A stretch of DNA of 64,000 nt from Temnopleurus reevesii. Taxonomy: Eukaryota > Echinodermata > Echinoidea > Temnopleuroida > Temnopleuridae. The position numbers were made by a program, and so were the translations under genes. Each line of letters opens with the position of its first letter. Position 1 is the stretch's first letter. The stretch is taken from the NCBI GenBank assembly GCA_036244855.1, contig BQKZ01000557.1:37803-101802 (forward strand), in the 5' to 3' direction. Below, in pieces: positions 49,320-60,965 of the stretch. The notes under the pieces were generated by a model that was not told where the DNA came from, made no database searches, and worked only from the letters and a program-made list of their open reading frames with translations.

Positions 49320-50233
49320 ACCCTTTGGAAAAGAAGAAAGCTGCTCAAGTGAGAAAATTGACAGCAAGACTTCCGTCAATTATGATTGGGTTACACCGTG
49401 CACTCACAAACGTCTCTGATTTCTTTTCTGTGTGTCAGCCCATCCTCTCAATATTGACAATGCTGCGTTAAGTGATGTTAAAGAGGAACCTTATCTTTAA
49501 AAAAAAACAGAAAGTCTGTTTCGTGTTTAAAAAGTGAATAGAATTGATATCAAGGAGCCATATGTTGCATGGTTTTTTTTTAAGGAATGTAAGATTATGA
49601 AGCAATATGTAAGCTCAAGAGAGATAAATGAATGGTGGATTACATTACTAGCATGTTACCTTAATACCAGTACACACCATACCACTGCAGTATTTTTATG
49701 CGCATGTTCTCATAAATGCAGATTCTACATGTAAGTACAATGGTTCAACCTGCAACTCGTATTCAAGAATAGGGTGATTGTGCTGACCATTTCTTTTAAT
49801 ATTCCGAATATACTTCATGAGTAATTAGCAACAATCTTCTCTACAAATATCACAATCTGCATAAATTATACATATCTTTAAAAAATATCAGCTGCGTACA
49901 TTTGTAAGTCATATCTTTAAAGATATAAGCAAAAAAAAAATGTTTTAATGTCTGAAATGAATTTGGGACATGAAAAGAAAAGGCATTCAGGAGGCAAATT
50001 TATGCACATCATGTTTATGGTAGAAGAACAAAAAAAATGTCAATCAGCCGGTGATGAAGGCTATGATGTGATTAATGTATGTCCCTCCAGAATGACTAGA
50101 TTTTTACATCAAAACAACTCAAAAGACAATTGATATCAGTGATATGAATGGAAAAATAATCACACACAGGATGGAATATCCACATGATGTTAACAATAAT
50201 TCAAACGTCTGGATAATTGTGCATACATTTGAA

Positions 50234-50256
50234 CCCCCCCCCCCCCCCCCCCCCCC
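50234..50256 (+). repeat. 23-base C run
   Basis: The longest of nine complete C runs of 10 or more (others at 9023, 12101, 12778, 17418, 18041, 46198, 53912, 63170), with a tenth cut by the window edge at 63993. I see none of G on the plus strand. Confidence 0.9.
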
Positions 50257-51624
50257 TCTTTTTCTCTCCAAGTAGATATTATTCTATTACTTAGAGCATC
50301 ATATATCCACATCAGCATATAAATTTGTATCCTAATACTGTATATATGTTATTCAATAACACTAGTCAACAACACATTTGCTGTTTGTGATTTTTTAGCC
50401 TGCCAGAGTGAATCTATGTGTTAATCTAAAAATCAAAATTGATTTAGGGATTCAGCTCATCAAATTAACACTAAAGCGCCCACAAAATTGCTAACTAACT
50501 GTCAAAAAGTTATCCAGTATAATCAAATATTAATTCACAAACATTTCACTATAAAAAAAAATGATACATGATGCATAAAGCAAGCAAAAAACATATGATT
50601 GTGTAAATTCAGAAATCATGGGAAATCAAAATCAGATGTGTCAAAAGGATGTGTCTCATTACATCTCCAGTATGTTTCTCAGTTATTCATTCTCTTTATA
50701 ATTTACATTTTAATTCATATAAATCAATTTATGCACATCAGAGTTAGGAGTGGAAAAAAAATCTTTGAATCAAACAGCCTAATCTCTTTCTCTGGAGAGA
50801 AATACTCATTTTTTGGAGTCGGCCATGACAAGTATCAAAGAGAAACCGCTAAAAAGGAGCTAGAAGGGGAGCAGTGAAGAGATATAAAACAGGTCATCCA
50901 AACTGAGTATCTCCTGAATTATTCATGTTTGATATGATCAGACGACATCGCGGACTCGTACCCGCTCAACACGGGGGAAATTGATCACGCAAACAAGGCG
51001 GGGAAGAAGGAGAAGAGCGTGTTGGTTACAGAAACTGTTCGAAATGAAACGCCCGTAATAAGATTTGGTTTTCCATCTTTGGTGAAATCATTACTAACAA
51101 ACTTGTTTTAGGAGAATTAAATTGAATGGCCATAATTCTATAATAAATAGAAATGGCTGTGTGCTTCGTATAGGTGCATCGCATCTATTTGGGCTCGTCA
51201 TTATTATGTGTTTCCAAAGAAAAATTCCCAAAGAAAAAGCTCTCATTTTAAAGGTCTTCAACATTTCTTGGAAGATCTGCTCAATCATTTGTAACTCGCA
51301 TCTAAAAAGGAGCTATACAACATAATTATGTACAATAGGAATAATCTATTAAAACAAGTCTGTACATTATTAACTTTCACTTTGCTTTATAATACATGTA
51401 GAATTTAAAAAAGAACAAACAATTCATGTTGTTTCTGGCTACACCATAATTTACACCCAATCAATCAATAAATTGGTTAACATATTGGATACAAAGATTT
51501 TGAAAAATATAGGTACCTTGCGAAAAATCAAAGACAATCTGACATCTTTATGTGGTTAATTCTCTACATAAAGCACGGACTTGGCTTACTTTTCAATACT
51601 TTTAGGGCAAGGCCAATTTTCAAC

Positions 51625-51800
51625 AGGGCACATTGATTTGATTTGATTTGATACATTTATTTAAACACGGTTAAAAACCCAGTTCAGCACATGCTGTTTT
51701 TCAATGGGGCCGTGCAGTAAAAATACATTCAATTACAGTGGATATATTTTAATTCGTTCCACAGCATAAATGGGCAAAAGAAAAAAAGTGCACAAAAACC
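51625..51800 (-). mobile_element. LINE-like 3' end with (AAATC)n tail
   Basis: Read on the minus strand, a GC-moderate segment (CACGGCCCCATTGAAAAAC, GTGCTGAACTGGGTTTTT) runs into TAAATAAATGTAT and a tail of AAATC repeats at plus 51630-51652. A unique 3' end followed by a short simple repeat is typical of CR1/L2-type retroelements. No coding part remains. Confidence 0.5.
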
Positions 51801-52147
51801 TTTAAGTCAAGTAGGTTGGGAATCTAAAGCCTGGCTATTGATGGCCTTCGATTAATTTCTTCTCTAAATGGTTTGTATTTGCATGACTGCACATGTAACC
51901 AGTAATTTCCAATAATTTGGGTGTAGAAAACCAGAAACATGTTAAGAATTTAATGTATGAAAATAAAATACAAGTGTTTATCCATTAGGACATTTAAATT
52001 TGTGAACCATTATTTTGTGTAATTGAGCACCATGAGCGCCCAGCCGAGGCCACCATCATACTGCAATGCAAGTTATAGCTTTTTTTTTGTTCTTTACAGT
52101 TTAACAGCAGCTATCAATCCACGATGGATTATGTATATGACAAGAAT

Positions 52148-52227
52148 TTAACTCTTTGACTACTTGAACTGGGTAGTTCCTACACAAAGTTTATGGGTAT
52201 TACAGAATTCAGTAGTCAATGGGTTAA
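52148..52227 (+). mobile_element. TTAA-bounded 80-bp inverted-repeat element, copy A
   Basis: Begins TTAACTCTTTGACTACT and ends AGTAGTCAATGGGTTAA, imperfect inverted repeats of 17 bp that include TTAA at each end. The interior has GGGTAGTTCCTACACAAAG and TTATGGGTATTACAGAATTC. The left half of the next copy starts within the terminal TTAA. Size and TTAA ends suggest a small non-autonomous DNA transposon that targets TTAA (as piggyBac and Kolobok do). No transposase is present. Confidence 0.65.
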
Positions 52228-52305
52228 GGCCCTTTGACTACTGGAACCGGGTAGTCCCTACACAAAGTTTATGGGTATTACAGAATTCAGTAGTCAATGC
52301 GTTAA
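52224..52305 (+). mobile_element. TTAA-bounded element, copy B, sharing TTAA with copy A
   Basis: About 90% identical to copy A by eye, running from the TTAA at 52224 to the TTAA at 52302-52305. The two copies are head to tail and share one TTAA. Confidence 0.65.
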
Positions 52306-54289
52306 GTGTCCTTGTTTATCATAATTTTAGTAATAATTATTGACAAGAGTAACTGATAAATGAGATTATTAATGAATAGCATTTTTTTGGTAATATTTTG
52401 CATACATATTTCAATATATCTTATTACTAAAATTATATGTATACAGATAAAGCTCATCTACACAATTTTACAGATTTACGTCTTTTCTGATGCAGCATGC
52501 AGTATCGCCATGAAAAGGCATGCGATTACATGCACAAAAAGTGGTTGACAAATGCAGAGAGATATCGCTTTCAAACGGATTCTCATCCACCTAGAGCATT
52601 TCCTACACTTTACAGCCATTTTGGAATTTAATTCCCTTGAAATTAGCTGCACAAATCTATGAATAATGAATCCACTTATGAATGAATGGATGGTGCCATG
52701 GTTGCCACTTTGCTTGAAGGGAAAGTTACGATAGCCGCACAAGATTCTCACATAGCCATGCATACTACACCAGCTAGAAAATCCATGGAAAACCACTTGG
52801 AGAGTTTACTCAAATTTCGAGATATGAGAGTAGCTCTTCAACTGGGTCTTTTGAGGATATTTTCCTTTTTTAATTTTCATCACAAGACTATTTATTTAGA
52901 GGGTGTGTGTCGCATTATATGTTACATTGCCGGGCTTGACCTTCATAAAAATACAGAAAAACATTGATGCCAGTTAAAACTGATCAGATGGCCTGGAAAT
53001 TGACGAGCCTGAATTCATGATTTTGCCTGAAAAAATGTCATCTCTGGACATCAAAGACAGTTACCTTTTTTCTTCTGCACAACATAATCCTCGATAATAA
53101 GTAATTTTGGTCAACAGTCTATCTATTCACTAACCAATGTAATAAATATAAAGATATCTTAATATTGGTCACTGACAAAAAAAAATTAAAATACAGATAC
53201 ATCTAATAATGATTAAATCTTATTCCAGTGAAAACGGAAATATGACCTAATCAATTTGGAAAATACAATACCTACTCCCAAAACAAATAAAAAGCTTCTC
53301 ATGCAGAAGCAATTGTAATAACTTATTAGCTTGATAAAAGGGACATATTTTCATTTGATTAGCACTTGTTTGATAAATGGGATTACGTTTCATTGTTTCA
53401 TGTAATGGATGTTACAATTGTTTAGCTGCCAAAATGAAAAATTACACTGTTTCAGTCATGTTTAGCAGATATTTCTCTTATCCACTCTTTAGAATATCAG
53501 GTCAAATTTCAACTACAAGCTCATAATCTTATATTCATATATCTTAAGCTACATCTTGGGTGCAGAAGATCAAAATCATGCATCATTTCCATACACATAG
53601 CTTTATTTATTCCAGTTAAAATTGTCTTCATAAGAATAATTTGAGTGTTCCCAGTGAACAAAATCATTGAACTTACTCTTGTCCAACAGCTTTCAAGTAA
53701 ACACATTTGAATTTTATTATTAACAGTAAATCCCATCTACTTTCACAGAATAAGTACATGACACTTTAAATGATATACAAAACTTGAAACCATTGTCTCT
53801 CATATGTATTGCAAATCTAGAATTGTTTCATTACACAAACATCACATAAATTGGAATACATGAATTTTGTCAAAAGTCTACAAAGGAAATCATATCAATT
53901 TATAATCATTACCCCCCCCCCCCCTCCTCTACGGTCTCTGCATTTCTTTCTGACTTAATATGAAAAACCAGAATTTGTTTGAGTCTCGTCCCAATTCAAA
54001 ATTTTGCTTGGATTTCATCAGAAGTCCTTGAATTATACCACCATTACAACCTCCAGCAAAGAAAATTTCCTGCAAAACAATACAACAGCGCAAAATTTAT
54101 TCGTGATTGTGTGCCATTGCAATATTGAAATGAATTAAAACTAATCTGGCTTTCATTCCAAAACCAAAGGCTTAAAGCTACAATAAACCAACATTTGATG
54201 TTCTTAATTCTACTTTTTTATTTTACTTTGAAGCGAAATGCTTTCATATATTCAATACGTAATTCCAAGATTGATAAAAAATGCAGTTT

Positions 54290-54790
54290 GTATGACGCAA
54301 AAATTATCACAATAATAAGAGTGTGGATTGATGTAAATTTGACATAGCAAGTTTGTGAGAAAAAATAACTATATTTGCAATAAAATATCATCACAATGAT
54401 CAGAGTCTGCTTTAATGTGACTTTTACAAGGCATGTTTGTGATAAAAATTACGACGTTTGTCATAAAATATTATCACAATGATTAGAGTGTGTATTAAAA
54501 TAACTTTGACAAAGCATGTTACTTTCAGTTTTACTTTAAAATGAATTACTTTCATGAACTGTGTACACTCTATTATACACGAGTCTATGAACATTCTTAT
54601 GAGTGAAGATTTTAGCAAATTCATAGTCATGAAATTCACGAAAATAAAATGCCAGCAACAATCTTAGGTTTTATAATATATTTAACTTTGTAGTTCCAAA
54701 ATTGATGCAACATAAAATTAGTATTTGAAAAAAAAATATCACAGGAAAGAGTATGCATTGATGTGAATTTATAGACAAAACATGTTTACT
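54290..54790. repeat. degenerate tandem repeat, about 83-bp period
   Basis: TATCACAATGATNAGAGTNTG-type words start near 54304, 54388 and 54471 (spacings 84 and 83), with a further relative near 54736. Each is followed by a GACATAGCAAGTTTGTG-like or ACAAGGCATGTTTGTG-like word. Confidence 0.55.
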
Positions 54791-55052
54791 CTGCATGATG
54801 TGTTTGAAATTGATACACTATAGCGATTATCAAAACAAAAATGTTTGTTCTTCTGGCTCTTTTTGGATAGTATGCTTACCTTATTCTTCCAAACTTTCAT
54901 ACATTAATTTCAACCCTTGCCTACTGTTGCTGGGTATCAGGAAATTTGGCTTCATCTTTTAATTCAAAGGCTAATTAATCTTATATCATTCTGGTAATGA
55001 CTTTTATTCTTGAAAATACAAAAAAGGTGTAATCTAAATGGGAAAATCCAAC

Positions 55053-55100
55053 CTCATTTGTAGCAGCCTCATAATCTGGGCTTTTAAAGAAGCCTATCGC
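55053..55100 (-). CDS. candidate internal coding exon (16 codons)
   Basis: On the minus strand a good acceptor (a pyrimidine-rich run ending in CCCTTTGTAG) precedes 48 nt that are open only in frame 0, giving AIGFFKSPDYEAATNE. The 3' boundary is GAG followed by GTTGGA, a poor donor, and this is the main weakness. The start IGFFKS resembles the beginning of the b-type thioredoxin fold in protein disulfide isomerase and calsequestrin relatives (family members often read VIGFF or IGYFKS). The match is six residues from memory, so I assign no function. Both boundaries fall between codons, which fits the phase of the exon at 40976-41038. It could equally be a chance open stretch in intron DNA. Confidence 0.25.
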
Positions 55101-55649
55101 CTACAAAGGGACAAGGATATCAAAAGAAAACTGGCATGAATTTGAACCTGATTTGCAATGATTTGGCATTTTCAAAAAATACTTTTAATTCAAAGTGAGA
55201 TCACCAGGGAGAGATTGTAGTAGAACTTTATACAGCTTTATATCAAAAGACAAGATGCCTGAAGTCAAACCTCTATGTGCAAAACCAAAGAATGGTCAAA
55301 TATCAAAGACACCTTTTCACCATTGATGTTGCATTTCATATAATTCAGATTAACACCACACATTCCTCTAAAATTTCATTTACAAAAACCATTAAATACT
55401 TTTTCATGATTACTTTTTTTATGATTAAAACAATATATATATACATGGTTATTTTTACCCTATGGATGACACAAATCCCAATCTCACAGCCATAGTATTA
55501 AGACTCCAGGTTTTCATAATTTTGGAAGATTGTGACCATATAACTGAGCTGACAGAAGTACGAATTAACTGGGATTATTGAGTTTTTTCGAATTACCCTG
55601 ATTCCTACAACCAATCTTGAGATTACAAGGACGGTCATACCATCCTTAT

Positions 55650-56335
55650 GGCTTGCAAGACCAATCACATAGCTAAAAGAAAATTCTATACACAGAGAGA
55701 CCAAGAGAGGGAGTCGTTTTGAGTCAGACAGTGGACAGCGTGTTGAAAGAGCCCTTAAAAAAGAAATTCTCCACAACATGCTTTGCTATACCAATCAAAA
55801 AGAAATGCAAAGCTAAAAGAAGATAGAGAGATAAAACTTTTAAGTAAAAGAAACCAAGAGAGGGGGTTGTATCGAATCATATGGGGGATATCATGTTGAA
55901 AGCGTCTATAAAAATAACATACATACAGAATGATTTGCAATACCAAAAAAATACAAAGCTAAAAGAAAATAGAGAAATATTTCATCTGTACGCGCAGAGA
56001 CCAAGAGAGGGAGTTGTTTCAAATTATACAGTGGATATCATATCGAAAGCATTCATAAAATGAAAATCACACAGCATGCTTTGCAACACCCATCAAAACG
56101 AAATACAAAGCTACAAGAAAATAGAGAAATATTTCATCTACTTGCAGAGACCAAGAGAGGGAGTTGTTTTGATTCAGATGATGGATATCGTTGTTGAAAG
56201 TGTCCATATAACGAAATACCCACAGCATGCTTTGCAACGCTACATCTATAGCTAAGAGAAAATATTCACTCTGTTTGGAGATGGACCAAGAGAGGGAGTT
56301 GTTTCAGATTAGACGGTGTATATCTTTTTGAGACA
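55650..56335. repeat. five-unit tandem repeat, about 150-bp period
   Basis: ACCAAGAGAGGGAGTTGTTT-like words start at 55700, 55853, 56000, 56150 and 56285 (spacings 153, 147, 150, 135). Within units AATACAAAGCTAAAAGAAAA, TAGAGAAATATTTCATCT and CAGCATGCTTTGCAA recur. All four spacings are multiples of three, and units 3-4 are open together in one plus-strand frame for about 65 codons, but units 1, 2 and 5 contain stops. Confidence 0.78.
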
Positions 56336-56339
56336 CCAA

Positions 56340-59300
56340 GCTTCCTATTTTCTACACTCGTGTATTAAGAAAGCATCCATTTGGATACCTCGACCACAGC
56401 AGAGGGTGATATTGATTTTTTGATATGGATTAATCATCAAGTAAAAAATTATAAGGGTGATGAATTTACATCAGGGTGGAATTCTTGAAAGTACTAATTT
56501 ATTCTAAACCATGGTAAGGTTGATTTCAATTTGATACAAGATCATTGGAACACTAGGTATGCTTGTACTTGATTCACTTTGCAAATGTCCCCTTGAATTT
56601 AAATCAATCCATTGTTTTTACTATGGTCTAAGACAAACTACTGTCAAGAATTGTACAGTAAATGTAAATATGTACAATCTCATCACTGTCTAGAATTATT
56701 AATAAATGATAATCCACCCTTAGCGTTTCTAAGTGTCTAATTTAAAAGAAAAAAGAAATTAGTCTAAAGGGGCAAGTAAATCTCACATTAGGCTTCATGA
56801 ATCTTAAAACACTGAAAAACAGATCAAACATGTAGCTCCTCAGATAACACTTAAATTTTAGCATCACGCAACAAAGAGATGGATATACATGTAACGCAAT
56901 GGACAGCTCTCATGAAAATAACATACATGTAGTCTTCTTTGCAAACAATCCAGTTAATATTTTTGCCTATTTTGCTAACTTACCAATCAGCAGCCTTCAC
57001 TTGCTATTCAGTGCAAGGAAGCACCTACTCACTTTTACCTCAAAGCCAAAAATATAATCGTTGCACAGTTCACCTTTAAAAACAGTTCATCCGATTCGGC
57101 TGATAGGTTCAGATTAATTGGAAATACATGTAATTCGAGTTTTTCACCTTCAATTAGTCCTGAAATACATATTTCTCTCGCACTTTCAGCAAAATTCATC
57201 ACTAACCTCAAACCAGAATTTCAAAATACCTCTTATTGAATGTTTTCGGAAAAGTTCTACACAAGAAAAAGGTTGAAATGACTAAAGTTGATACAATTGA
57301 TGTAGCCTGAATGTCCAATCCAATGTTACTGTGGATGAATTTTAAGATTTTTTTAAGGCATACTCTTCAGTTTACTACATATGAGTAATATCACCAAATT
57401 GCAAGAGTACAAAGAATGCTCTTTTACAAACCAGAAATTATCTAATGATTTAATGTTTCAATCACTTATGACATCTCAAATCATACACTGCAGGCTGGGA
57501 CACTTTTAAAATGTGTATCATGCATTACAAAAGAGAGAATTCTAGAAATAACATCTGTTCCTCAGCCCCCATTGTTCCAATCGGTTGACTTGTTGTTTCT
57601 ATTGTATAAAAGAACGTAGGAGCAGCTGCGTTGCAGGGACAAAAGACCCTCATTTTGTGAAAGAAAAACCACAATTTCCCAGCATTCTGATAAAACTGTT
57701 AACAAAGGGCTTCTAAATTTGGTTACAGAATCTACACTGAAGTCTGCTCCTCTGTACACTATTAGGGTTTACATGTAAATACATATAATCTGAATAAAAT
57801 CAGGGAATGATAGGGAGAATGGCAAAGAGAGAAGGAGAAAGGAGAGAGGTGAGAGAAGAGAGGAGGAAGGAGGAGAGAAGAGGCAAGAGGGTGGGGTAAT
57901 AGAGAAAGGGGGTGGCATCAGAGGTGAGACAGAGAAGGGGAGGGGGAAAAGAAAATGTCAAGGAGAAAACGGGGTAAAATTAAAGAAAGAGTGAGACAAA
58001 AGACAAACAATTAGGGGATGGAAAGAGAGAAGGAATGACAATATGGGGGAATGAGTATCAAGAGAAGTTGTTGTAAAATTATAAAAAAAGAAAGAAAGAA
58101 TGGGAGACTAAGAAGAGTAACTGGGACTGAATTTAAGAATTTGCAGGGGAGCTACAGATAGCTCTCCTAGAAGCTCTCAAGGAGAATTTTAGGGGAGCTA
58201 AATTGGGTCTTCATAATGTAGTAAAATTGGGGTTACAAGGGGTTTAATAAATCACTTCCCAAAAAGCATTTAAGGGGAGCTTTAGGAAGCAATCACTCTC
58301 ACTCCCCTTAAAATGTATTCCCTGGAGTAACATAGTTTTTGTGTGAAGCATCCACTTTTTTGCAATTTTATACATGTAGTAGCTCTTGCATTATTTATCA
58401 TTTGCAAAGATGCCAACTGTGGAAAAATTAATGAAATCAAAATGTTAACCATTTCTTGCTTTATCACGCTATCTCTCATGAGAAAATGCCCGGTGTGGCT
58501 GTTCTATTATCTGTAAATTTTTATCCCCATCTATAATACCCCAGAATGGTGAGAATCACTGCATTCATAACTTGACAGCAAGATGTGGAAACTGAGTGGA
58601 TGTTGTGTTTAGGATTTTCCTTCCTTTAGCATCAAATTTTGGAAAGTTGCTATACATAAACATACGCCACTCAACACTGATGAGAATAAAAGGCAGTCAA
58701 TATATTCTGAACAATCATCACAGCAAAGCCACTAATGGATAAGTACCGTCTAACTCTTTTATTTTTTACTTGATAAAAGAATCATTACTAATTTTTTCTT
58801 GATTTTAACGTCAATTCTATGCAAAGGAAATACAGAGTGTGGTTACTTGAGACTGCCAACCCATAAGCTATGGGCATTCTTGTGTCAATAGGAAGCAGAG
58901 GGACATGGTGTGATGTCTCTTTGGGTACAACTCACGTGATAAATTATTTCATTACAAAGTTGTTATGGTACAGAATTACAGATTACTAAGGTAATGAGTT
59001 ATTTAAATCCTGTAGAAAGCATTCTTGTACACTTGCCAAACTGTTAAGTTTAATATAAATTACTCCTGGTTTGCTACAAATCTTATTTTACATCCAAAAA
59101 AGGGCAAAAATCTTACTCTCATCTAAATCCTCAGAAAACACACATGAAATTAGAGTACTAATATATTTTCTAAAATCTTACTTCATGACAAGTAAATCTT
59201 ACTTCATTGTTTTCAGGCAAAAGAAAATATACTATTTAATAGCATAACACCTCACTCGTTTGAAAGTAAATGTGTGTTCTTGATTAAAAGTGATTATGAG

Positions 59301-60730
59301 ATGATCACACTATTCTTCTACTGTAGTAATTTGGACAAGAGATGGCACTGTTACACATATAAGTCACGTACAGTTTGAAGTGTCTGTGAGCTTGCTCTGT
59401 CCATGTATATCTTCATATTAAAGTAAAGAATACATTGAGTACAAATTACTAATGTGGGCTTCAGCAAGATCTCCAAAACAAGCAAAGCCAATTTCACAAT
59501 GGTGTAATTTTTCATTTTCTTTTCAGAATCAGATTCTTTGCTTTATGAATATTGTGTTTTAGCTATCATGCGCCTCAAGTAAATATTCATAATCTAAACA
59601 TATTTAAAATAAAAACTTAATTCGCCTTCAGTAATTTAAGATCCAATATCCAAACAATCGTTAGCCTGATTAAAAAATGACTGTGTTGTTCTTAATGTTT
59701 TCTCATAATAGTGTGTATGTTTATGTTCGGTGAACCATGGATTTATATGTACAACAACAATAAATCATTGGTCAAAATACAACTCTGGAATGCTTGCAAA
59801 TTGCAAAACATCATGCACATTTGAGTATATTCTCTAATTACACATATGTATTTCAAATAAATTTGCAGACCAGGATTTTCCAAATCAGGCTTCGCATTTC
59901 ATTCATAGTTTGTTACGATCCATAACATCTACATGAAGGCAATGGTTAACATCAACAACAATCAAAATAAAATTTAACTGATGCAGCTGCTAAAATGGTC
60001 AGTATTCTAGACAGTTCATAATCCAAACAGGAATCATTCACATTTTTAGGTTCAATTAGCAATCAGCTGGTCACTGATGAATTACCACAAAGCACCAAAA
60101 CATGGATAAACCTCTGCAGAGAATGATAGCAAATATAGTGCGATTGTTCTACTGCCCTAAAGCCACATGATTTCTTAGTGCTGATCTACACTGTATTTTT
60201 ACTCTTTTAGGTGTTTATTTCATTCTGTCATATTTTCAGACATTCTTACATGTAGTTTCAAAAGTATCAAAAGGGTTGAATACATTTACACCCATTTTGT
60301 GAGGGTTTGGCACTGTTAAAGAATAACTTTGAGCTGGTACTAGCATCTATAGATGTTATGCATGAAGAACATCCTCATACCATAAATGCATCGCACCTGT
60401 CACCATGGAAATTGTAAAATTGTCACTGGTATTGTCTATTACTCGCCCTCATTAAAAGGAACAAAAAATGAGCCTTTGTTTCAGGCACTATGAGCAGAAC
60501 GGACATAACCCTTGGACAAAGAAAACATGATTTAGAGAAAAACTAAGTTTTGCACTTTTCTGAGCAGTGAATTTATATTCTTAAAATCATCATATCTTGC
60601 CAATTCTATGCAGCTAGAGGGAGTATATTCCCTAGTTTTGTGTCAAATTTACCGTATGTAACAAATCCAATGAAAACTCAAATTATAAGCTAACAAGCAC
60701 ACCCATCCAATTTCAGACATGAACAAAACT
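56340..60730. other. no gene supported
   Basis: AT-rich apart from the GA tract. Several acceptor-like pyrimidine tracts occur (for example TTTTCATTTTCTTTTCAG before 59527) but without convincing donors or codon bias. Confidence 0.5.
57805..58130 (+). repeat. GA-rich tract
   Basis: AGAGAGAAGGAGAAAGGAG and GAGGAAGGAGGAGAGAAG-type sequence, a homopurine-biased block of about 300 bp. Confidence 0.75.
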
Positions 60731-60734
60731 GCCC

Positions 60735-60965
60735 CACGGGTGACCTATTTGCCGGTTCATATTAAAGAGCGAAGATACTGCGCACGCGGTCAGGGCCTAT
60801 CATAGTCGATGCATATTTGCCAGTTCGTGAGACCGAACCAAGCTTGGACCGAACGTTGCTATTCGCCGGTCAGCTTTCAAATATCGATGTGCACATACAA
60901 ATGATGCTTATCTAAGAAGGTCAACTATTTGACGGTTTGTAAGACCGGCGACGATATACAACATT
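60735..60965. repeat. GC-rich block with four TATTTGCCGGTT-like words
   Basis: CTATTTGCCGGTTC (60747), CATATTTGCCAGTTCG (60810), CTATTCGCCGGTC (60861) and CTATTTGACGGTTTG (60924) recur about every 50-65 bp. Two are followed by a GTGAGACCG or GTAAGACCGG word. The palindrome CCAAGCTTGG lies between. It looks like a decayed short tandem array. Confidence 0.45.

Noticed and set aside
56988..57235. About 75 codons open on the plus strand after acceptor TTCACTTGCTATTCAG
   Set aside because: No donor, no poly(A) signal nearby, and AT-rich composition.
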